Assembly (NCBI GenBank): GCA_017434845.1
Contig: JAFSGD010000060.1
Coordinates: 1 to 64,000 of the forward strand
Origin: Clostridia bacterium
GTDB taxonomy: Bacteria > Bacillota > Clostridia > Oscillospirales > CAG-382
Direction of reading: 5' to 3'
Length of the DNA: 64,000 nt
Numbering within the stretch: position 1 is the stretch's first letter; the number at the start of each line of letters is the position of its first letter. Shown piece after piece: positions 24,459 through 33,715 of this stretch. The translations under genes were made by a program, and so were the position numbers. The notes under the pieces were generated by a model. It made no database searches and was not told where the DNA came from. It saw only the letters and a program-made list of their open reading frames with translations.

Positions 24459-25754
24459 TCAAAATTTATTTCCGCATTCGGGGCAGAATTTGGGGGTTGA
24501 AGCGGGATCGGCGGGCTTCCAGCCGCATTCGGAACAGCACGCAGAGGGCTTCTTTGCGCCGCATTCCGAACAGAACTTACCGCTGTTTACAGCTCCGCAA
24601 GAGCATTTCCAGCTGCTGTCCTCGGGCTTCTTTGCACCGCAATCGGAGCAGAACTTACCGTTGTTTACTGCGCCGCAAGAGCATTTCCAGCCGTTTTGCG
24701 CGGGCTGAGCCTGCTGCTGTTGAGCCTGTTGCTGTTGAGCCTGCTGTTGCTGACCCATTGCATAAAGATTTTGAGCGTTGATGCCGCCTGCGTTCATCGC
24801 CATGCCCATGCCGATGAAGCCGTTCATTGCGCCGGCATCATTGGTTGCCGCAAGGCGCATTGCATCTGCCTGTGCCCCGGTAAGAGTTGCCGCAGCCATG
24901 GTGGGATCGCGCAGAATTGCCGAGTGCTGAGCCTTTTTGATAAGCTCGGCATCTTCTTCGGGAAGCGTTACCGAACCGAGAGCCACCGAAACGACCTTCA
25001 AGCCGCGAAGCTCGCCCCATTTGGAAGAGAGAGCCTCATTCATTGCGTCTTCGAGCTCGGTGTTGTGGGCAACTATCTGGTTGGGGCGGAGCTCAAGCGC
25101 AGAAAGACGGCCAAACGCAGGCTGAAGTGCGCTGATGAACTCGGTTTTAAGCTGAGTTTCTATCTCGCTGCGACGATATTCACGCTCAACGTTGCCGCAA
25201 ACGTTGGTATAGAAAAGCAAAGGATCGGCGATCTTATAGGAATAAACGCCCGAGCAACGAACCGAAACGTCGATATCAAGGCCGATCTTGGAATCGACAA
25301 CGCGGAAAGGAACGGGATTGGGTGTTCCGAACTTATTGTCGATAAGCTCCTTGGTGTTGATATAATAAACGCGCTGATCCTTGCCGGTATCGCCGCCATA
25401 GGTGAAACGGCGGCCGAGGGTTTTAAAGGTTTGCTTGATGCTTTCGCCGAGAGAACCCGAGAACAAGCTGGGTTCGGTAGACGAATCGTAGGTGAACTCG
25501 CCGGGCTCGGCGCATACCTCAACGATCTTGCCCTGCTCGACGATGAGCATACATTGACCGTCGGCAACCGCAATGCCCGAGCCATTGGAAATGATGTTAT
25601 CGCTTCCCTTGGTGTTCGAGCTTCTGCCGCCTACCCTTTTTTGTCCCTTGGTAACGAGCAGTTCTTTGTCCATTGCCTCGCAATAGAAGAATTCTTTCCA
25701 CTGATCTGCAAGGGTGCTTCCGAGAGCACCTATGCCTGCTTTGATAAGTCCCAT
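24459..25754 (-). CDS. SPFH-domain protein with C-terminal zinc ribbons (YdjI-like)
   Basis: A 431-aa protein. Residues 1-300 match the SPFH/virion-core-like (YdjI) family: MGLIKAGIGALGSTLADQWKEFF at the N-terminus, then an SPFH core ending in KVVSVALGSVTLPEEDAE. A Gly/Ala/Met-rich part follows, then three QQQQA repeats as a linker. Three CxC/CxxC zinc modules close it: two near-identical WKCSCGAVN(N/S)GKFCS(D/E)CGAKKP units and a final CCSECG...CPECGNKF. The role of this family is not settled; membrane-stress scaffolding is a guess. It lies in the same direction as ktrA upstream. Confidence 0.88.
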   Translation of the reverse strand: MGLIKAGIGALGSTLADQWKEFFYCEAMDKELLVTKGQKRVGGRSSNTKGSDNIISNGSGIAVADGQCMLIVEQGKIVEVCAEPGEFTYDSSTEPSLFSGSLGESIKQTFKTLGRRFTYGGDTGKDQRVYYINTKELIDNKFGTPNPVPFRVVDSKIGLDIDVSVRCSGVYSYKIADPLLFYTNVCGNVEREYRRSEIETQLKTEFISALQPAFGRLSALELRPNQIVAHNTELEDAMNEALSSKWGELRGLKVVSVALGSVTLPEEDAELIKKAQHSAILRDPTMAAATLTGAQADAMRLAATNDAGAMNGFIGMGMAMNAGGINAQNLYAMGQQQQAQQQQAQQQQAQPAQNGWKCSCGAVNNGKFCSDCGAKKPEDSSWKCSCGAVNSGKFCSECGAKKPSACCSECGWKPADPASTPKFCPECGNKF

Positions 25755-25771
25755 AATTGTTTCTCCCTTCT

Positions 25772-26425
25772 TTATCTTCCGGTTAATCTTTGCATCGCCT
25801 TATTGCCGCCTGCCAGAACAAGCTTTTCATTTTCGGAAAAACGATGGTTCGGATCGGCAAGAAGTTCGAACTCTTCTTCACCTTCTGCGGCAACGGCAAT
25901 TATATTAACATTATATTTTTTACGGACATCTATTTCAATGACCGTTTTTCCGACCCAACTCTTCGGGGTGATTATTTCCGCAATGGTAAAATCACTTGAC
26001 GGAGCGAAATAATCAATAACGTCGCGCTTTGAAAGTGTATATGCCAATTTAGTCCCCGACTCTTTTTCGGGCAAGACGATGTGGTCGGCACCAACCTTCA
26101 ACAGCACCTTTTTCTGTCGCTCGTCGGTTGCGCGCACAACGATGCGTTTTATTCCGAGTTCCTTGAGCAGAAGGGTTATAAGTATGCTGTCGGAAAGATT
26201 GTTTTCCATACAAATAACCGCACACTCGCAATTCTTAACACCCGCGGCACGAAGCACCGCCTCGTTGGTCGCGTCGCCGCAAACGGCGTTTTCGACCGAA
26301 TTTCCGATAAAATCTATTTTTTCCTGAGATTCATCTATAACAAGTACTTGATGGCGCAGTTTAGAAAGCGACAGTGCAAGATTGACGCCGAAATTGCCGA
26401 GACCGATCACACAAAAGCCTTTCAT
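25772..26425 (-). CDS. ktrA: K+ channel regulatory subunit KtrA/TrkA family
   Basis: A 217-aa cytosolic RCK protein. The N-terminal Rossmann site FCVIGLGNFGVNLALSL binds ATP/ADP or NAD; DATNEAVLRAAGV and ENNLSDSILITLLLKELG follow; the C-terminal RCK_C domain starts near residue 130. It gates the membrane subunit encoded just upstream (22 nt), giving a Ktr-type potassium uptake system. Confidence 0.93.
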   Translation of the reverse strand: MKGFCVIGLGNFGVNLALSLSKLRHQVLVIDESQEKIDFIGNSVENAVCGDATNEAVLRAAGVKNCECAVICMENNLSDSILITLLLKELGIKRIVVRATDERQKKVLLKVGADHIVLPEKESGTKLAYTLSKRDVIDYFAPSSDFTIAEIITPKSWVGKTVIEIDVRKKYNVNIIAVAAEGEEEFELLADPNHRFSENEKLVLAGGNKAMQRLTGR

Positions 26426-26447
26426 ACTTTATACTCTTTCCTTTCAT

Positions 26448-27797
26448 TCAACCTACCGGCATCGCCGAAACGGGATAGCTTATCGGCGGTTTTTCGCGGT
26501 TTGTGCGTACCATTATCGCATACATTATCGAAACGATACCTATCCTGCCGAAAAACATCAATCCGATGATAAGCAGCCTTCCGAAGACCGAAAGCGACGG
26601 AGTTATTCCAACCGTTATTCCGACCGTTCCGAATGCGGAGAATACCTCGAAAAAGGCATCATTAAGCGGAACGCCCTCTGAGATATAAAGCGCAAAGCCG
26701 CTTACAAGAACAACAAACAGACCGATAACGAAAAGTGCGAACGCACGGCGCACTGTGTCCGAAGGAATGCGGCGTTTTTTGAAATTCGAATCGCGTTCGC
26801 CGCGTATTATCGCAAGCGTTGCGACCAAAACAATAGCAACCGTTCCGGTTTTTATACCGCCTGCGGTCGAGCCCGAAGAGCCTCCGATGAACATCAAAAG
26901 CATTGAAAACAGCTTCGTGCCATCGGAAAGCGATGCCTGATCAACCGTGGCAAAACCCGCCGTTCTCAGCGTTACCGACTGAAACAGGGCGCGGATGATC
27001 TTTGTTCCGGCGCTCCCGTTTCCGAGCACCTCGGCGTTATTCCACTCAACCAGCGCTATAAATAACGCGCCGCCCAGGATCAGCACCGCCGAAAGCACCA
27101 AAACCAGCTTTGAATAAAGCGCTATCCTATCGTGTTTTTTGATAAACTGCCTGATATCGTCCCAAACGATAAATCCGAGACCGCCCGAAACGATAAGCAG
27201 AATAAGAACTATATTAACGTAGACGTCATCCGCATAAGCGGAAATACTCGCAAACTCGCCGAATTCGTTGCCAAGAATGTCAAATCCCGCGTTGCAAAAG
27301 GCGCTCACCGAATGAAAAACGCTAAAACAAATTCCTTTTAAAAACCCAAATTCGGGAACGAAACGAAACGACAGCAAAAGTGCGCCCAGCCCTTCGGCAG
27401 AGAACGCGAAAACCGTTACCCGATAAGCGAAGGCTGCGAGATCCGATGCCGGATCAAGATTCATCGATTGGGTAAAAAGCACTCGTTCACGCGTTGAAAC
27501 ACGCCTTTTGAGAAGCGCTGAAAACACCATCGCCAGCGACATAAAACCGAGACCGCCCACCTGAATGAGCAGTATTATGACACTTTTTCCGAACGCCGAC
27601 CAATAAATGCCCGTGTCCACGGTTATGAGACCTGTCACGCAGGTCGCGCTGGTCGCGGTAAAAAGAGCGGTCAGCGGATCGGTAAACTCGCCCGAAGACG
27701 AAGAAAAAGGCATAACGAGAAGAAGCGTTCCGACGAGGATTATCGCCAGAAAGCCGAAAATGATGACGTTTGTGGGCGACATCCTTTTCTTTAACAT
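26448..27797 (-). CDS. ktrB: K+ uptake channel subunit KtrB/TrkH family
   Basis: A 449-aa membrane protein of four M1-P-M2 repeats. The first pore loop TSATCVTGLITVDTG contains the filter Gly; similar pore loops follow (SAFCNAGFD; TLRTAGFATVD; FGTVGITVG). Length matches KtrB. It transports K+, possibly with Na+, under control of KtrA. The two genes form an operon in the order B then A. Confidence 0.94.
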   Translation of the reverse strand: MLKKRMSPTNVIIFGFLAIILVGTLLLVMPFSSSSGEFTDPLTALFTATSATCVTGLITVDTGIYWSAFGKSVIILLIQVGGLGFMSLAMVFSALLKRRVSTRERVLFTQSMNLDPASDLAAFAYRVTVFAFSAEGLGALLLSFRFVPEFGFLKGICFSVFHSVSAFCNAGFDILGNEFGEFASISAYADDVYVNIVLILLIVSGGLGFIVWDDIRQFIKKHDRIALYSKLVLVLSAVLILGGALFIALVEWNNAEVLGNGSAGTKIIRALFQSVTLRTAGFATVDQASLSDGTKLFSMLLMFIGGSSGSTAGGIKTGTVAIVLVATLAIIRGERDSNFKKRRIPSDTVRRAFALFVIGLFVVLVSGFALYISEGVPLNDAFFEVFSAFGTVGITVGITPSLSVFGRLLIIGLMFFGRIGIVSIMYAIMVRTNREKPPISYPVSAMPVG

Positions 27798-27822
27798 TCC
27801 GTTACACCCTTGCTTTCATAAT

Positions 27823-28485
27823 CTATAAGATTTCTAACAGCTCCGCTCTGAGCTCGGCAACGTCGCGCATCGGCGCAACGCCGCTTTTTTCATAAAGAAG
27901 CTTAAAATCGGTATAGCCGTATCCGACGGGAACAAAGCGGATGCCGCAATTTTTTGCGGTTTCGTAATCCGCAAAGCCATCGCCGACAAACACCGCATTC
28001 TCGGGCGAAACACCAAAGCTTTCAAGCACCGAAAGCGTAACCTTTGGGTTGGGCTTTCGCTCGGAATCTTCGCGCACGCCGCGGCAAACGCCGACGGTTC
28101 TGCCGAAAAAGTGGTCGATTATGGGAACTGCGTTTTTTTCATCCTTGTTGGTAACGACCGCGGTTTTTATTCCAAGCGACGAAAGCTCGGCCAAAAGCTC
28201 GGCCATGCCCGAATAGGCGGTTGTTTTGTCTACCTCGTTTTTTTCATATTCCTCGCGAAAACGGGCGCGAACGGTTGCAACGGCGCTGTCGGGCGCTTCT
28301 TCGGGAAGCGCACGGCGAACAAGCACAAACGAGCCGTTGCCCAAAAAACCCTTAACCGCATCCTGCGAATGAGTCGGATATCCGAACGCAGCAAGCGCCT
28401 TGTTGAGTGCAAATGCAAGATCGGGAACGGTATCGAGCACGGTTCCGTCGAGATCGAAGATTACCGCTTTATCAGCCAACGACAT
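27823..28485 (-). CDS. HAD-family phosphatase, phosphoglycolate phosphatase-like
   Basis: A 220-aa HAD enzyme. Motif I is FDLDGTVLDT, motif II VVTNKD, motif III near KPNPK, and motif IV VGDGFADYE. The cap is the alpha-helical C1 type typical of Gph/PpaX. Substrate unproven (phosphoglycolate, pyrophosphate or other). The Met at 28485 overlaps the last 14 nt of acpP and gives MSLADKAVIFDLDG; an upstream in-frame start further inside acpP is rejected. Confidence 0.88.
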   Translation of the reverse strand: MSLADKAVIFDLDGTVLDTVPDLAFALNKALAAFGYPTHSQDAVKGFLGNGSFVLVRRALPEEAPDSAVATVRARFREEYEKNEVDKTTAYSGMAELLAELSSLGIKTAVVTNKDEKNAVPIIDHFFGRTVGVCRGVREDSERKPNPKVTLSVLESFGVSPENAVFVGDGFADYETAKNCGIRFVPVGYGYTDFKLLYEKSGVAPMRDVAELRAELLEIL

Positions 28486-28702
28486 TTTCGATATATTCTG
28501 CAATATCCTTAATGGTCTTGAGGCCGGTTGCGTCATCGGGAATGGTGATGTTCATTTCGTCCTCAAGAGTCATGAGCATTTCAACGATATCGATGCTGTC
28601 TGCGCCGAGATCTTCAACAACAGCGGCGTCGTCGGAAATATCTTCAACCTTTATTCGGAGCTGCTTTGCGATAACTTCTTTAACCTTGTCGATAATCTGC
28701 AT
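28472..28702 (-). CDS. acpP: Acyl carrier protein
   Basis: A 76-aa acidic four-helix carrier. The phosphopantetheine Ser is in LGADSIDIVEMLM (the usual DSLDxVE with Ile). It holds the growing acyl chain in fatty acid synthesis. No other fab gene adjoins it here, so it is either a stand-alone housekeeping ACP or a dedicated one. SD GAAAGGAAA is upstream, and its promoter lies 52 nt upstream. Confidence 0.93.
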   Translation of the reverse strand: MQIIDKVKEVIAKQLRIKVEDISDDAAVVEDLGADSIDIVEMLMTLEDEMNITIPDDATGLKTIKDIAEYIENVVG

Positions 28703-28754
28703 ATTAATTAAATTTTCCTTTCAAAAAAAGCCAAACGGCATATTGGTTTATTAT

Positions 28755-28783
28755 ATAATACTTCATCCGAAAGAAAAATACAA
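28755..28783 (-). promoter_or_regulatory. Promoter of acpP
   Basis: Minus strand: TTGTAT, 17 nt, TATTAT. Confidence 0.6.
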
Positions 28784-28834
28784 GTGCTTTCACAAAAATT
28801 TAACCAAAAACTGTTATTAAGTGCTTTGTTTCGG

Positions 28835-28863
28835 TTGACGATAACCAAAAAATATGATAGAAT
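28835..28863 (+). promoter_or_regulatory. Promoter of the ruvCAB operon
   Basis: TTGACG, 17 nt, TAGAAT, followed by a TAGGAG SD before ruvC. No LexA-type box was noticed. Confidence 0.7.
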
Positions 28864-28888
28864 ATGATGATATAATAGGAGTAATTGT

Positions 28889-29368
28889 ATGCTTATATTG
28901 GGAATTGATCCGGGGTTGGCAACGATAGGCTTCGGATTAGTGTTAAAAAGCGGTGATAAATACCGCGCGATCGAATACGGGGCAATAACCACTGCACCGA
29001 AGCAGATGATCGAAAAGCGCCTTTCGGATATTTACGACGATATGATCGAGCTGTTGACCCGCACCAAGCCCGATTGCATGGTGATAGAAGAGCTTTTCTT
29101 TAACAACAACACCACAACCGCCATTGACGTTTCGATGGCGCGCGGCGTTATTCTGCTTGCGGCTTACAAATGCGGTGTTGACATTTACGAATACACTCCG
29201 CTTGAGGTTAAAAGCTCGATTGTAGGCTACGGCAGAGCCGAAAAACAGCAGGTGCAATATATGGTGCGCCTTATGCTTAACCTTGCTGAAACGCCCAAGC
29301 CCGACGACACCGCCGATGCGCTTGCGCTTGCGCTTTGCCACGGCACGAGAATGATTCCCAAAAGATAA
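28889..29368 (+). CDS. ruvC: Holliday junction resolvase RuvC
   Basis: A 159-aa RNase H-fold nuclease that cuts Holliday junctions after RuvAB migration. Catalytic acids are visible: Asp in GIDPGLATIGFG, Glu in MVIEELFFNNN, and the C-terminal pair in PDDTADALALALCH. Full length. It is the first gene of ruvC-ruvA-ruvB. Confidence 0.96.
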   Translation: MLILGIDPGLATIGFGLVLKSGDKYRAIEYGAITTAPKQMIEKRLSDIYDDMIELLTRTKPDCMVIEELFFNNNTTTAIDVSMARGVILLAAYKCGVDIYEYTPLEVKSSIVGYGRAEKQQVQYMVRLMLNLAETPKPDDTADALALALCHGTRMIPKR

Positions 29369-29392
29369 CGAAACAAGAAAGGAAGCACCGAT

Positions 29393-29989
29393 ATGATACA
29401 TTACGTCAGCGGAAGGCTCGCAAAGCTTACCGGAAGCTATGCCGTTGTTGATTGCGGCGGCGTCGGCTTTAAAATAGGAATTTCTTTTTCAACAGGCGCA
29501 AAGCTTTCGCCGCTTTCGGGCAAAAACGTGCTTCTTTATACCTATATGGCTGTAAGCGAGGACAACATGTCGCTTTACGGCTTCTTTGAAGAGGACGAAC
29601 TCGAGCTTTTTAAAATGTTGATTTCGGTTTCGGGAGTCGGCCCGAAGGGAGCAATGTCTATTCTCGGCACGCTCTCGCCCGATGAACTTCGTTCCGCGGT
29701 TGCCCACGGCGATGCGAAAACCATTGCCTCGGCGCAGGGAATCGGCTTGAAGACCGCACAAAAGCTTATTATCGAGCTTAAGGATAAGCTGGGCGCAGGC
29801 TCGGCGGAGATTCCCGCTTCGAGTGCCGCAAACAGCGAAAAGGTAACGCAGGTCGTTGATACCCTTGCGCTCTACGGTTTCCCGCGCGCAAAGGTTATTG
29901 AAACGCTTAAAAAGCTTGATACCTCGCTTTCACTCGAGGAGCTTTTATCGCAAACGCTCAGAATTCTCGGAAAGGAGTCAGGACGCTAA
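29393..29989 (+). CDS. ruvA: Holliday junction DNA-binding protein RuvA
   Basis: A 198-aa protein. The N-terminal OB fold (MIHYVSGRLAKL) is followed by two helix-hairpin-helix motifs (LISVSGVGPKGAMSIL; SAQGIGLKTAQKLIIEL) and a C-terminal domain III that contacts RuvB, after an Ala/Ser-rich linker. Its stop abuts the ruvB ATG. Confidence 0.96.
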   Translation: MIHYVSGRLAKLTGSYAVVDCGGVGFKIGISFSTGAKLSPLSGKNVLLYTYMAVSEDNMSLYGFFEEDELELFKMLISVSGVGPKGAMSILGTLSPDELRSAVAHGDAKTIASAQGIGLKTAQKLIIELKDKLGAGSAEIPASSAANSEKVTQVVDTLALYGFPRAKVIETLKKLDTSLSLEELLSQTLRILGKESGR

Positions 29990-31069
29990 ATGCCCATTAA
30001 TTCGAAAATACCCGATTATTCCGAAGATTATGATTTTGAGAGCCGACTGACGACCGCCGAATTCACCGCAGAGGACGTTGACTCGGAGCTTTCGCTAAGA
30101 CCGAAATCGCTTTCGGAATACGTGGGTCAGCAGAAGGTTAAGGATAACCTTTCGATATTTATCAAAGCGGCGGCAACGCGCGGCGATTCGCTCGACCACG
30201 TTTTGCTTCACGGCCCTCCCGGCTTGGGTAAGACCACGCTTTCGTGCATTATCGCAGGCGAGCTCGGCGTTAACCTTAAGGTAACGAGCGGCCCTGCGAT
30301 CGAAAAGGCAGGCGACCTTGCCGCACTTTTAACAACGCTTGAACGTAACGATATTCTTTTTATCGACGAAATACACCGCCTGCCGAGGCAGGTTGAAGAG
30401 GTGCTTTATCCCGCAATGGAGGATTTCGCGCTCGATCTTATGATGGGCAAGGGTCCCTCGGCGCGTTCGATAAGAATTCCGCTTAAGCCCTTCACGCTCA
30501 TCGGCGCAACCACCAGAGCAGGCCAGCTTTCTTCGCCGTTGCGCGACAGATTCGGAATGTCGTTTCGGCTTGAACTTTACACCCCCGAGGAGCTTTCGCT
30601 TATTATCACCCGTTCGGCAGGAATATTGGGAATTCCCATAACCGCCGACGGCTCTTATGAGATCGCGTTGCGCTCGCGCGGAACGCCGCGAATTGCCAAC
30701 CGCTTTTTAAAGCGCGTTCGCGATTTTGCAACCGTTAGCGGAAACGGCGTTATCGACTTCGATATCACCCGAACCGCGCTTGATGCGCTTGAGGTTGATG
30801 CGCTCGGGCTCGATTCGGTCGACAGAAGAATGCTTGGCGCGATAATAAACCATTTCGGCGGCGGCCCCGTCGGATTGGAAACGCTTGCCGCGGTTATCGG
30901 CGAGGAAGCGGTTACGCTTGAGGACGTTTACGAGCCCTATCTGCTTCAGCTTGGATTCTTAAACCGCACCCCGCGCGGAAGATGCGCCACCGCAGGCGCT
31001 TACCGCCACCTTGGACTTGAAGTTCCCGACAAAATGGCCGAGCAGCTTAAGTTCACCGACAATATTTGA
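29990..31069 (+). CDS. ruvB: Holliday junction helicase motor RuvB
   Basis: A 359-aa AAA+ protein with Walker [11 protein letters not shown], Walker [10 protein letters not shown], sensor 1 IGATTRAG, the arginine finger region LRDRFG, and a C-terminal winged helix ending [10 protein letters not shown]. It drives branch migration with RuvA. The ~25-residue acidic N-terminus before the core is slightly longer than usual. It starts directly after the ruvA stop. Confidence 0.97.
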   Translation: MPINSKIPDYSEDYDFESRLTTAEFTAEDVDSELSLRPKSLSEYVGQQKVKDNLSIFIKAAATRGDSLDHVLLHGPPGLGKTTLSCIIAGELGVNLKVTSGPAIEKAGDLAALLTTLERNDILFIDEIHRLPRQVEEVLYPAMEDFALDLMMGKGPSARSIRIPLKPFTLIGATTRAGQLSSPLRDRFGMSFRLELYTPEELSLIITRSAGILGIPITADGSYEIALRSRGTPRIANRFLKRVRDFATVSGNGVIDFDITRTALDALEVDALGLDSVDRRMLGAIINHFGGGPVGLETLAAVIGEEAVTLEDVYEPYLLQLGFLNRTPRGRCATAGAYRHLGLEVPDKMAEQLKFTDNI

Positions 31070-31087
31070 AAAAACGGAGTTATATAA

Positions 31088-31951
31088 ATGTATTCTGCCG
31101 ACAACTGGAAGGAATATCGCCTGCTTGACGCCGCAAACGGCGAAAGGCTTGAAAAATGGGGCGATTATATTCTCATCCGCCCCGACCCTCAGGTTATTTG
31201 GAGCGGCGAAAAAACACACCGCGGCTGGAAAAACGCAAACGGCATCTACCGCCGTTCGCGCTCGGGCGGCGGCGAATGGATAAAAAAAGAGGTTCCCGAG
31301 GAATGGATAATCTCCTACGGCGACCTCAGATTCGGCATTTCGCCGATGGGCTTTAAGCACACGGGCTTGTTCCCCGAGCAGGCGGCAAACTGGGATTGGT
31401 TCTCGGAGCTTATTAAAAACAGCGGCCGCGAGATAAAGCTGCTTAACCTTTTTGCCTACACGGGCGGCGCAAGCGTTGCCGCGGCAAAGGCAGGCGCGTT
31501 CGTTTGCCACGTTGATGCTTCGAAGGGCATCGTTGCAAAGGCAAAGCGCAACGCCGAACTTTCGGGGATTCCGCAAAACAAAATAAGATATATCGTTGAC
31601 GATTGCTTCAAATTTGTTGAGCGCGAGATCAGACGCGGCAACAAATACGATGCCGTTATTCTCGACCCGCCCTCGTTCGGACGCGGTCCGGGCGGCGAAA
31701 AATGGGTTATCGAGGAATGTCTCGATCAGCTTGTTGGGCTGGCCAGCCAAGTGCTTTCCGATCAGCCGCTTTTCGTGCTTTTGAATTCATACACCACGGG
31801 TCTCTCCCCTGCCGCAAACGGCTATGTGCTTCACAAGCACACCAAGCGCTTCGGCGGAAAGGTCGAAAGTGAAGAACTGGGAATTCCCGTTGAGGCAAGC
31901 GGAATCTGCCTGCCGTGCGGTGCTTCGAGCCGTTGGACTCCCGAAAAGTAA
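31088..31951 (+). CDS. Class I SAM methyltransferase, RlmI/RlmK-like
   Basis: A 287-aa protein. The C-terminal two thirds carry a Rossmann methyltransferase: LNLFAYTGGASVAAAKAGA (SAM loop), HVDASKG, DDCFKFV, and the catalytic-type VILDPPSFGRG loop seen in rRNA cytosine/guanine methyltransferases of the RlmI group. The first ~90 residues are a WSGEKTHRGWKN-type region without an obvious PUA domain. Probable rRNA methyltransferase; target unknown. It lies 18 nt after ruvB. Confidence 0.85.
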   Translation: MYSADNWKEYRLLDAANGERLEKWGDYILIRPDPQVIWSGEKTHRGWKNANGIYRRSRSGGGEWIKKEVPEEWIISYGDLRFGISPMGFKHTGLFPEQAANWDWFSELIKNSGREIKLLNLFAYTGGASVAAAKAGAFVCHVDASKGIVAKAKRNAELSGIPQNKIRYIVDDCFKFVEREIRRGNKYDAVILDPPSFGRGPGGEKWVIEECLDQLVGLASQVLSDQPLFVLLNSYTTGLSPAANGYVLHKHTKRFGGKVESEELGIPVEASGICLPCGASSRWTPEK

Positions 31952-31980
31952 TAATTTTTACAATCTTTCTAAACAAAAGC

Positions 31981-32001
31981 TTAAGATATATTGTATCTTA
32001 A
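31981..32001 (+). other. Small hairpin in the ecf leader
   Basis: TTAAGATA pairs with TATCTTAA around TATTG; it lies about 10 nt before the SD (AAAGGA) of the first ecfA1 start codon. Confidence 0.5.
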
Positions 32002-32022
32002 ATAAAAAAGGATTCTGTTGAA

Positions 32023-32061
32023 ATGTCGTTTATCGAAGCCAACGGGCTCGGATTTTCATAG
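32023..32061 (+). pseudogene. Original 5-prime end of ecfA1, closed by an in-frame TAG
   Basis: An ATG at 32023 with AAAGGA 9 nt upstream encodes MSFIEANGLGFS and then TAG (32059-32061), continuing in frame as SPEEPKVLSGLN, the normal EcfA sequence. The TAG replaces the aromatic A-loop residue (FSY) that stacks on the ATP adenine. A single base change from TAC or TAT explains it. Confidence 0.85.
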
Positions 32062-32079
32062 TCGCCCGAAGAGCCCAAG

Positions 32080-32874
32080 GTGTTAAGCGGGCTTAACGTT
32101 AAAATAGAAAAAGGCAGCTATACCGCCATTCTCGGACACAACGGTTGCGGAAAAAGCACGCTTGCCAAGCTTTTGTGCGGCATTCTGTTGCCGACCGAGG
32201 GCAACGTTTCGGTTGCGGGAATGGACACCGCAAACGAAGAAAACGCCTTTGAAATACGTAAAAGATGCGGTATGGTCTTTCAAAACCCCGACAACCAGCT
32301 TGTTGCAAGCGTTGTTGAGGAGGATATTGCGTTTGCGCCCGAAAACCTCGGGCTCGCACGCGACGAGATAAGAAGGCGCGTTGACGAGGCTTTGGCAACG
32401 GTTGACATGAGCGATTATGCACGCCACGCCACCCACAAGCTTTCGGGTGGACAGAAGCAAAGAATTGCCATTGCGGGCGTTCTCGCAATGGGACCCGATT
32501 GCATTATATTCGACGAAGCCACCGCGATGCTCGACCCGACCGGCAGAAAAGAGATCGTTGCCGCAATGAAACGACTTAACAAGGAAATGGGCATGACCGT
32601 CGTTACGATAACCCATTATATGAACGAAGCGGTTGAGGCAGACAGAATAATCGTTATGAATCAAGGCGAAATAATCGCCGACGGAACCCCCGAGGAAATA
32701 TTCTCGCAGGTTGAAGTTTTGCATTCGGTTTCGCTTGACGTTCCGCAGGTAACCGAGCTTATGTTTTTGCTCGAGCAGGACGGCTTCCCTCTCCCCAGAG
32801 GTATTCTTCATGCAATGGACGCCGCAGACGAGCTCGAAAAATTTATCGGAGAACAAAAAAATGAACGCGCTTGA
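32080..32874 (+). CDS. ecfA1: ECF transporter ATPase EcfA1, uninterrupted part
   Basis: 264 aa readable from a GTG at 32080. Walker A GHNGCGKST, Q-loop FQNPDNQ, signature LSGGQKQRIAIAGVLA, Walker B CIIFDEATAMLD and switch His THYM are intact, and the C-terminal EcfA-specific region is present. It energises vitamin uptake through EcfT and S components such as RibU. If translation starts here, the first beta strand and A-loop Tyr are missing. Full protein would require suppression of the amber codon, re-initiation, or correction of a sequencing error. Overlaps ecfA2 by 14 nt. Confidence 0.88.
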   Translation: MLSGLNVKIEKGSYTAILGHNGCGKSTLAKLLCGILLPTEGNVSVAGMDTANEENAFEIRKRCGMVFQNPDNQLVASVVEEDIAFAPENLGLARDEIRRRVDEALATVDMSDYARHATHKLSGGQKQRIAIAGVLAMGPDCIIFDEATAMLDPTGRKEIVAAMKRLNKEMGMTVVTITHYMNEAVEADRIIVMNQGEIIADGTPEEIFSQVEVLHSVSLDVPQVTELMFLLEQDGFPLPRGILHAMDAADELEKFIGEQKNERA

Positions 32875-33715
32875 GTTTAAAAACGTTAGCGTTGTCTATG
32901 GAGAAGGAACTCCCTTTAAAAAGGCGGCGCTTGATAATATAAGCGTTTGCTTCCCCGAAAAGCAGATAACCGGGCTTATCGGCCACACCGGAAGCGGAAA
33001 AAGCACTCTTGCATCGCTTGCCAACGGGCTTTTAAAGCCCACAAGCGGCGAAGTATTGCTTTTCGGCGAAAACATTTGGGCGCAAAAGCGCGAAATGAAA
33101 AAGATTCGAAGCCGTGTGGGTCTTGTTTTTCAATATCCCGAATATCAGCTTTTTGACGAAACGGTTGAAGCAGATATTTCGTTCGGCCCGAAAAACATCG
33201 GTCTTTCGGATGAAGAAATAAAAAAACGCGTCAGACTTGCCGCCGAATTTTGCGGACTTTCGCAAAAGGAGCTTAAGCGCTCGCCGTTTGAGCTTTCGGG
33301 CGGACAAAAGCGCCGTGCCGCCATTGCGGGCGTGCTTGCAATGAGGCCCGAGGTCTTGGTGCTTGACGAGCCCGCCGCAGGGCTTGACCCCAAGGGACGC
33401 GAGGAGATTTTGGGCGGTCTTACCGAATATAAAAACACCTACGGCGCCACACTGATCATTATTTCACACAGTATGGAGGACGTCGCCCGTTATTCTGACA
33501 ATATCGTCGTTATGAAAGAGGGCGAGGTTTATATGCAGGGCGCGCCCGAGGAGATATTCATGCAGGCGGAAAAACTTTTTGATGCCGCACTCGACCTGCC
33601 CCAGATAACCAAGCTTTTCATCGAGCTGAAAAAACGCTCGCTTTGCCAAAGCACCGACGTTTATACCGTCGGATATGCAAAAAAAGAAATAGAAAAGATC
33701 ATTAAAAATGCTTAA
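32861..33715 (+). CDS. ecfA2: ECF transporter ATPase EcfA2
   Basis: A 284-aa second ATPase of the energy-coupling module. A-loop region VSVVYGEGTPF, Walker A GHTGSGKST, Q-loop FQYPEYQLF, signature LSGGQKRRAAIAGVLA, Walker B VLVLDEPAAGLD, and His in ISHSMED are all intact. Start at 32861 with GGAGAAC upstream. Unlike EcfA1, it is undamaged. Confidence 0.94.
   Translation: MNALEFKNVSVVYGEGTPFKKAALDNISVCFPEKQITGLIGHTGSGKSTLASLANGLLKPTSGEVLLFGENIWAQKREMKKIRSRVGLVFQYPEYQLFDETVEADISFGPKNIGLSDEEIKKRVRLAAEFCGLSQKELKRSPFELSGGQKRRAAIAGVLAMRPEVLVLDEPAAGLDPKGREEILGGLTEYKNTYGATLIIISHSMEDVARYSDNIVVMKEGEVYMQGAPEEIFMQAEKLFDAALDLPQITKLFIELKKRSLCQSTDVYTVGYAKKEIEKIIKNA

Noticed and set aside
32059-32061. Reassignment of TAG to a sense codon
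   Set aside because: argC and argD end in TAG at positions where the next gene has its SD, so TAG acts as a stop here; the ecfA1 amber codon is better explained as a mutation, suppression or sequence error.
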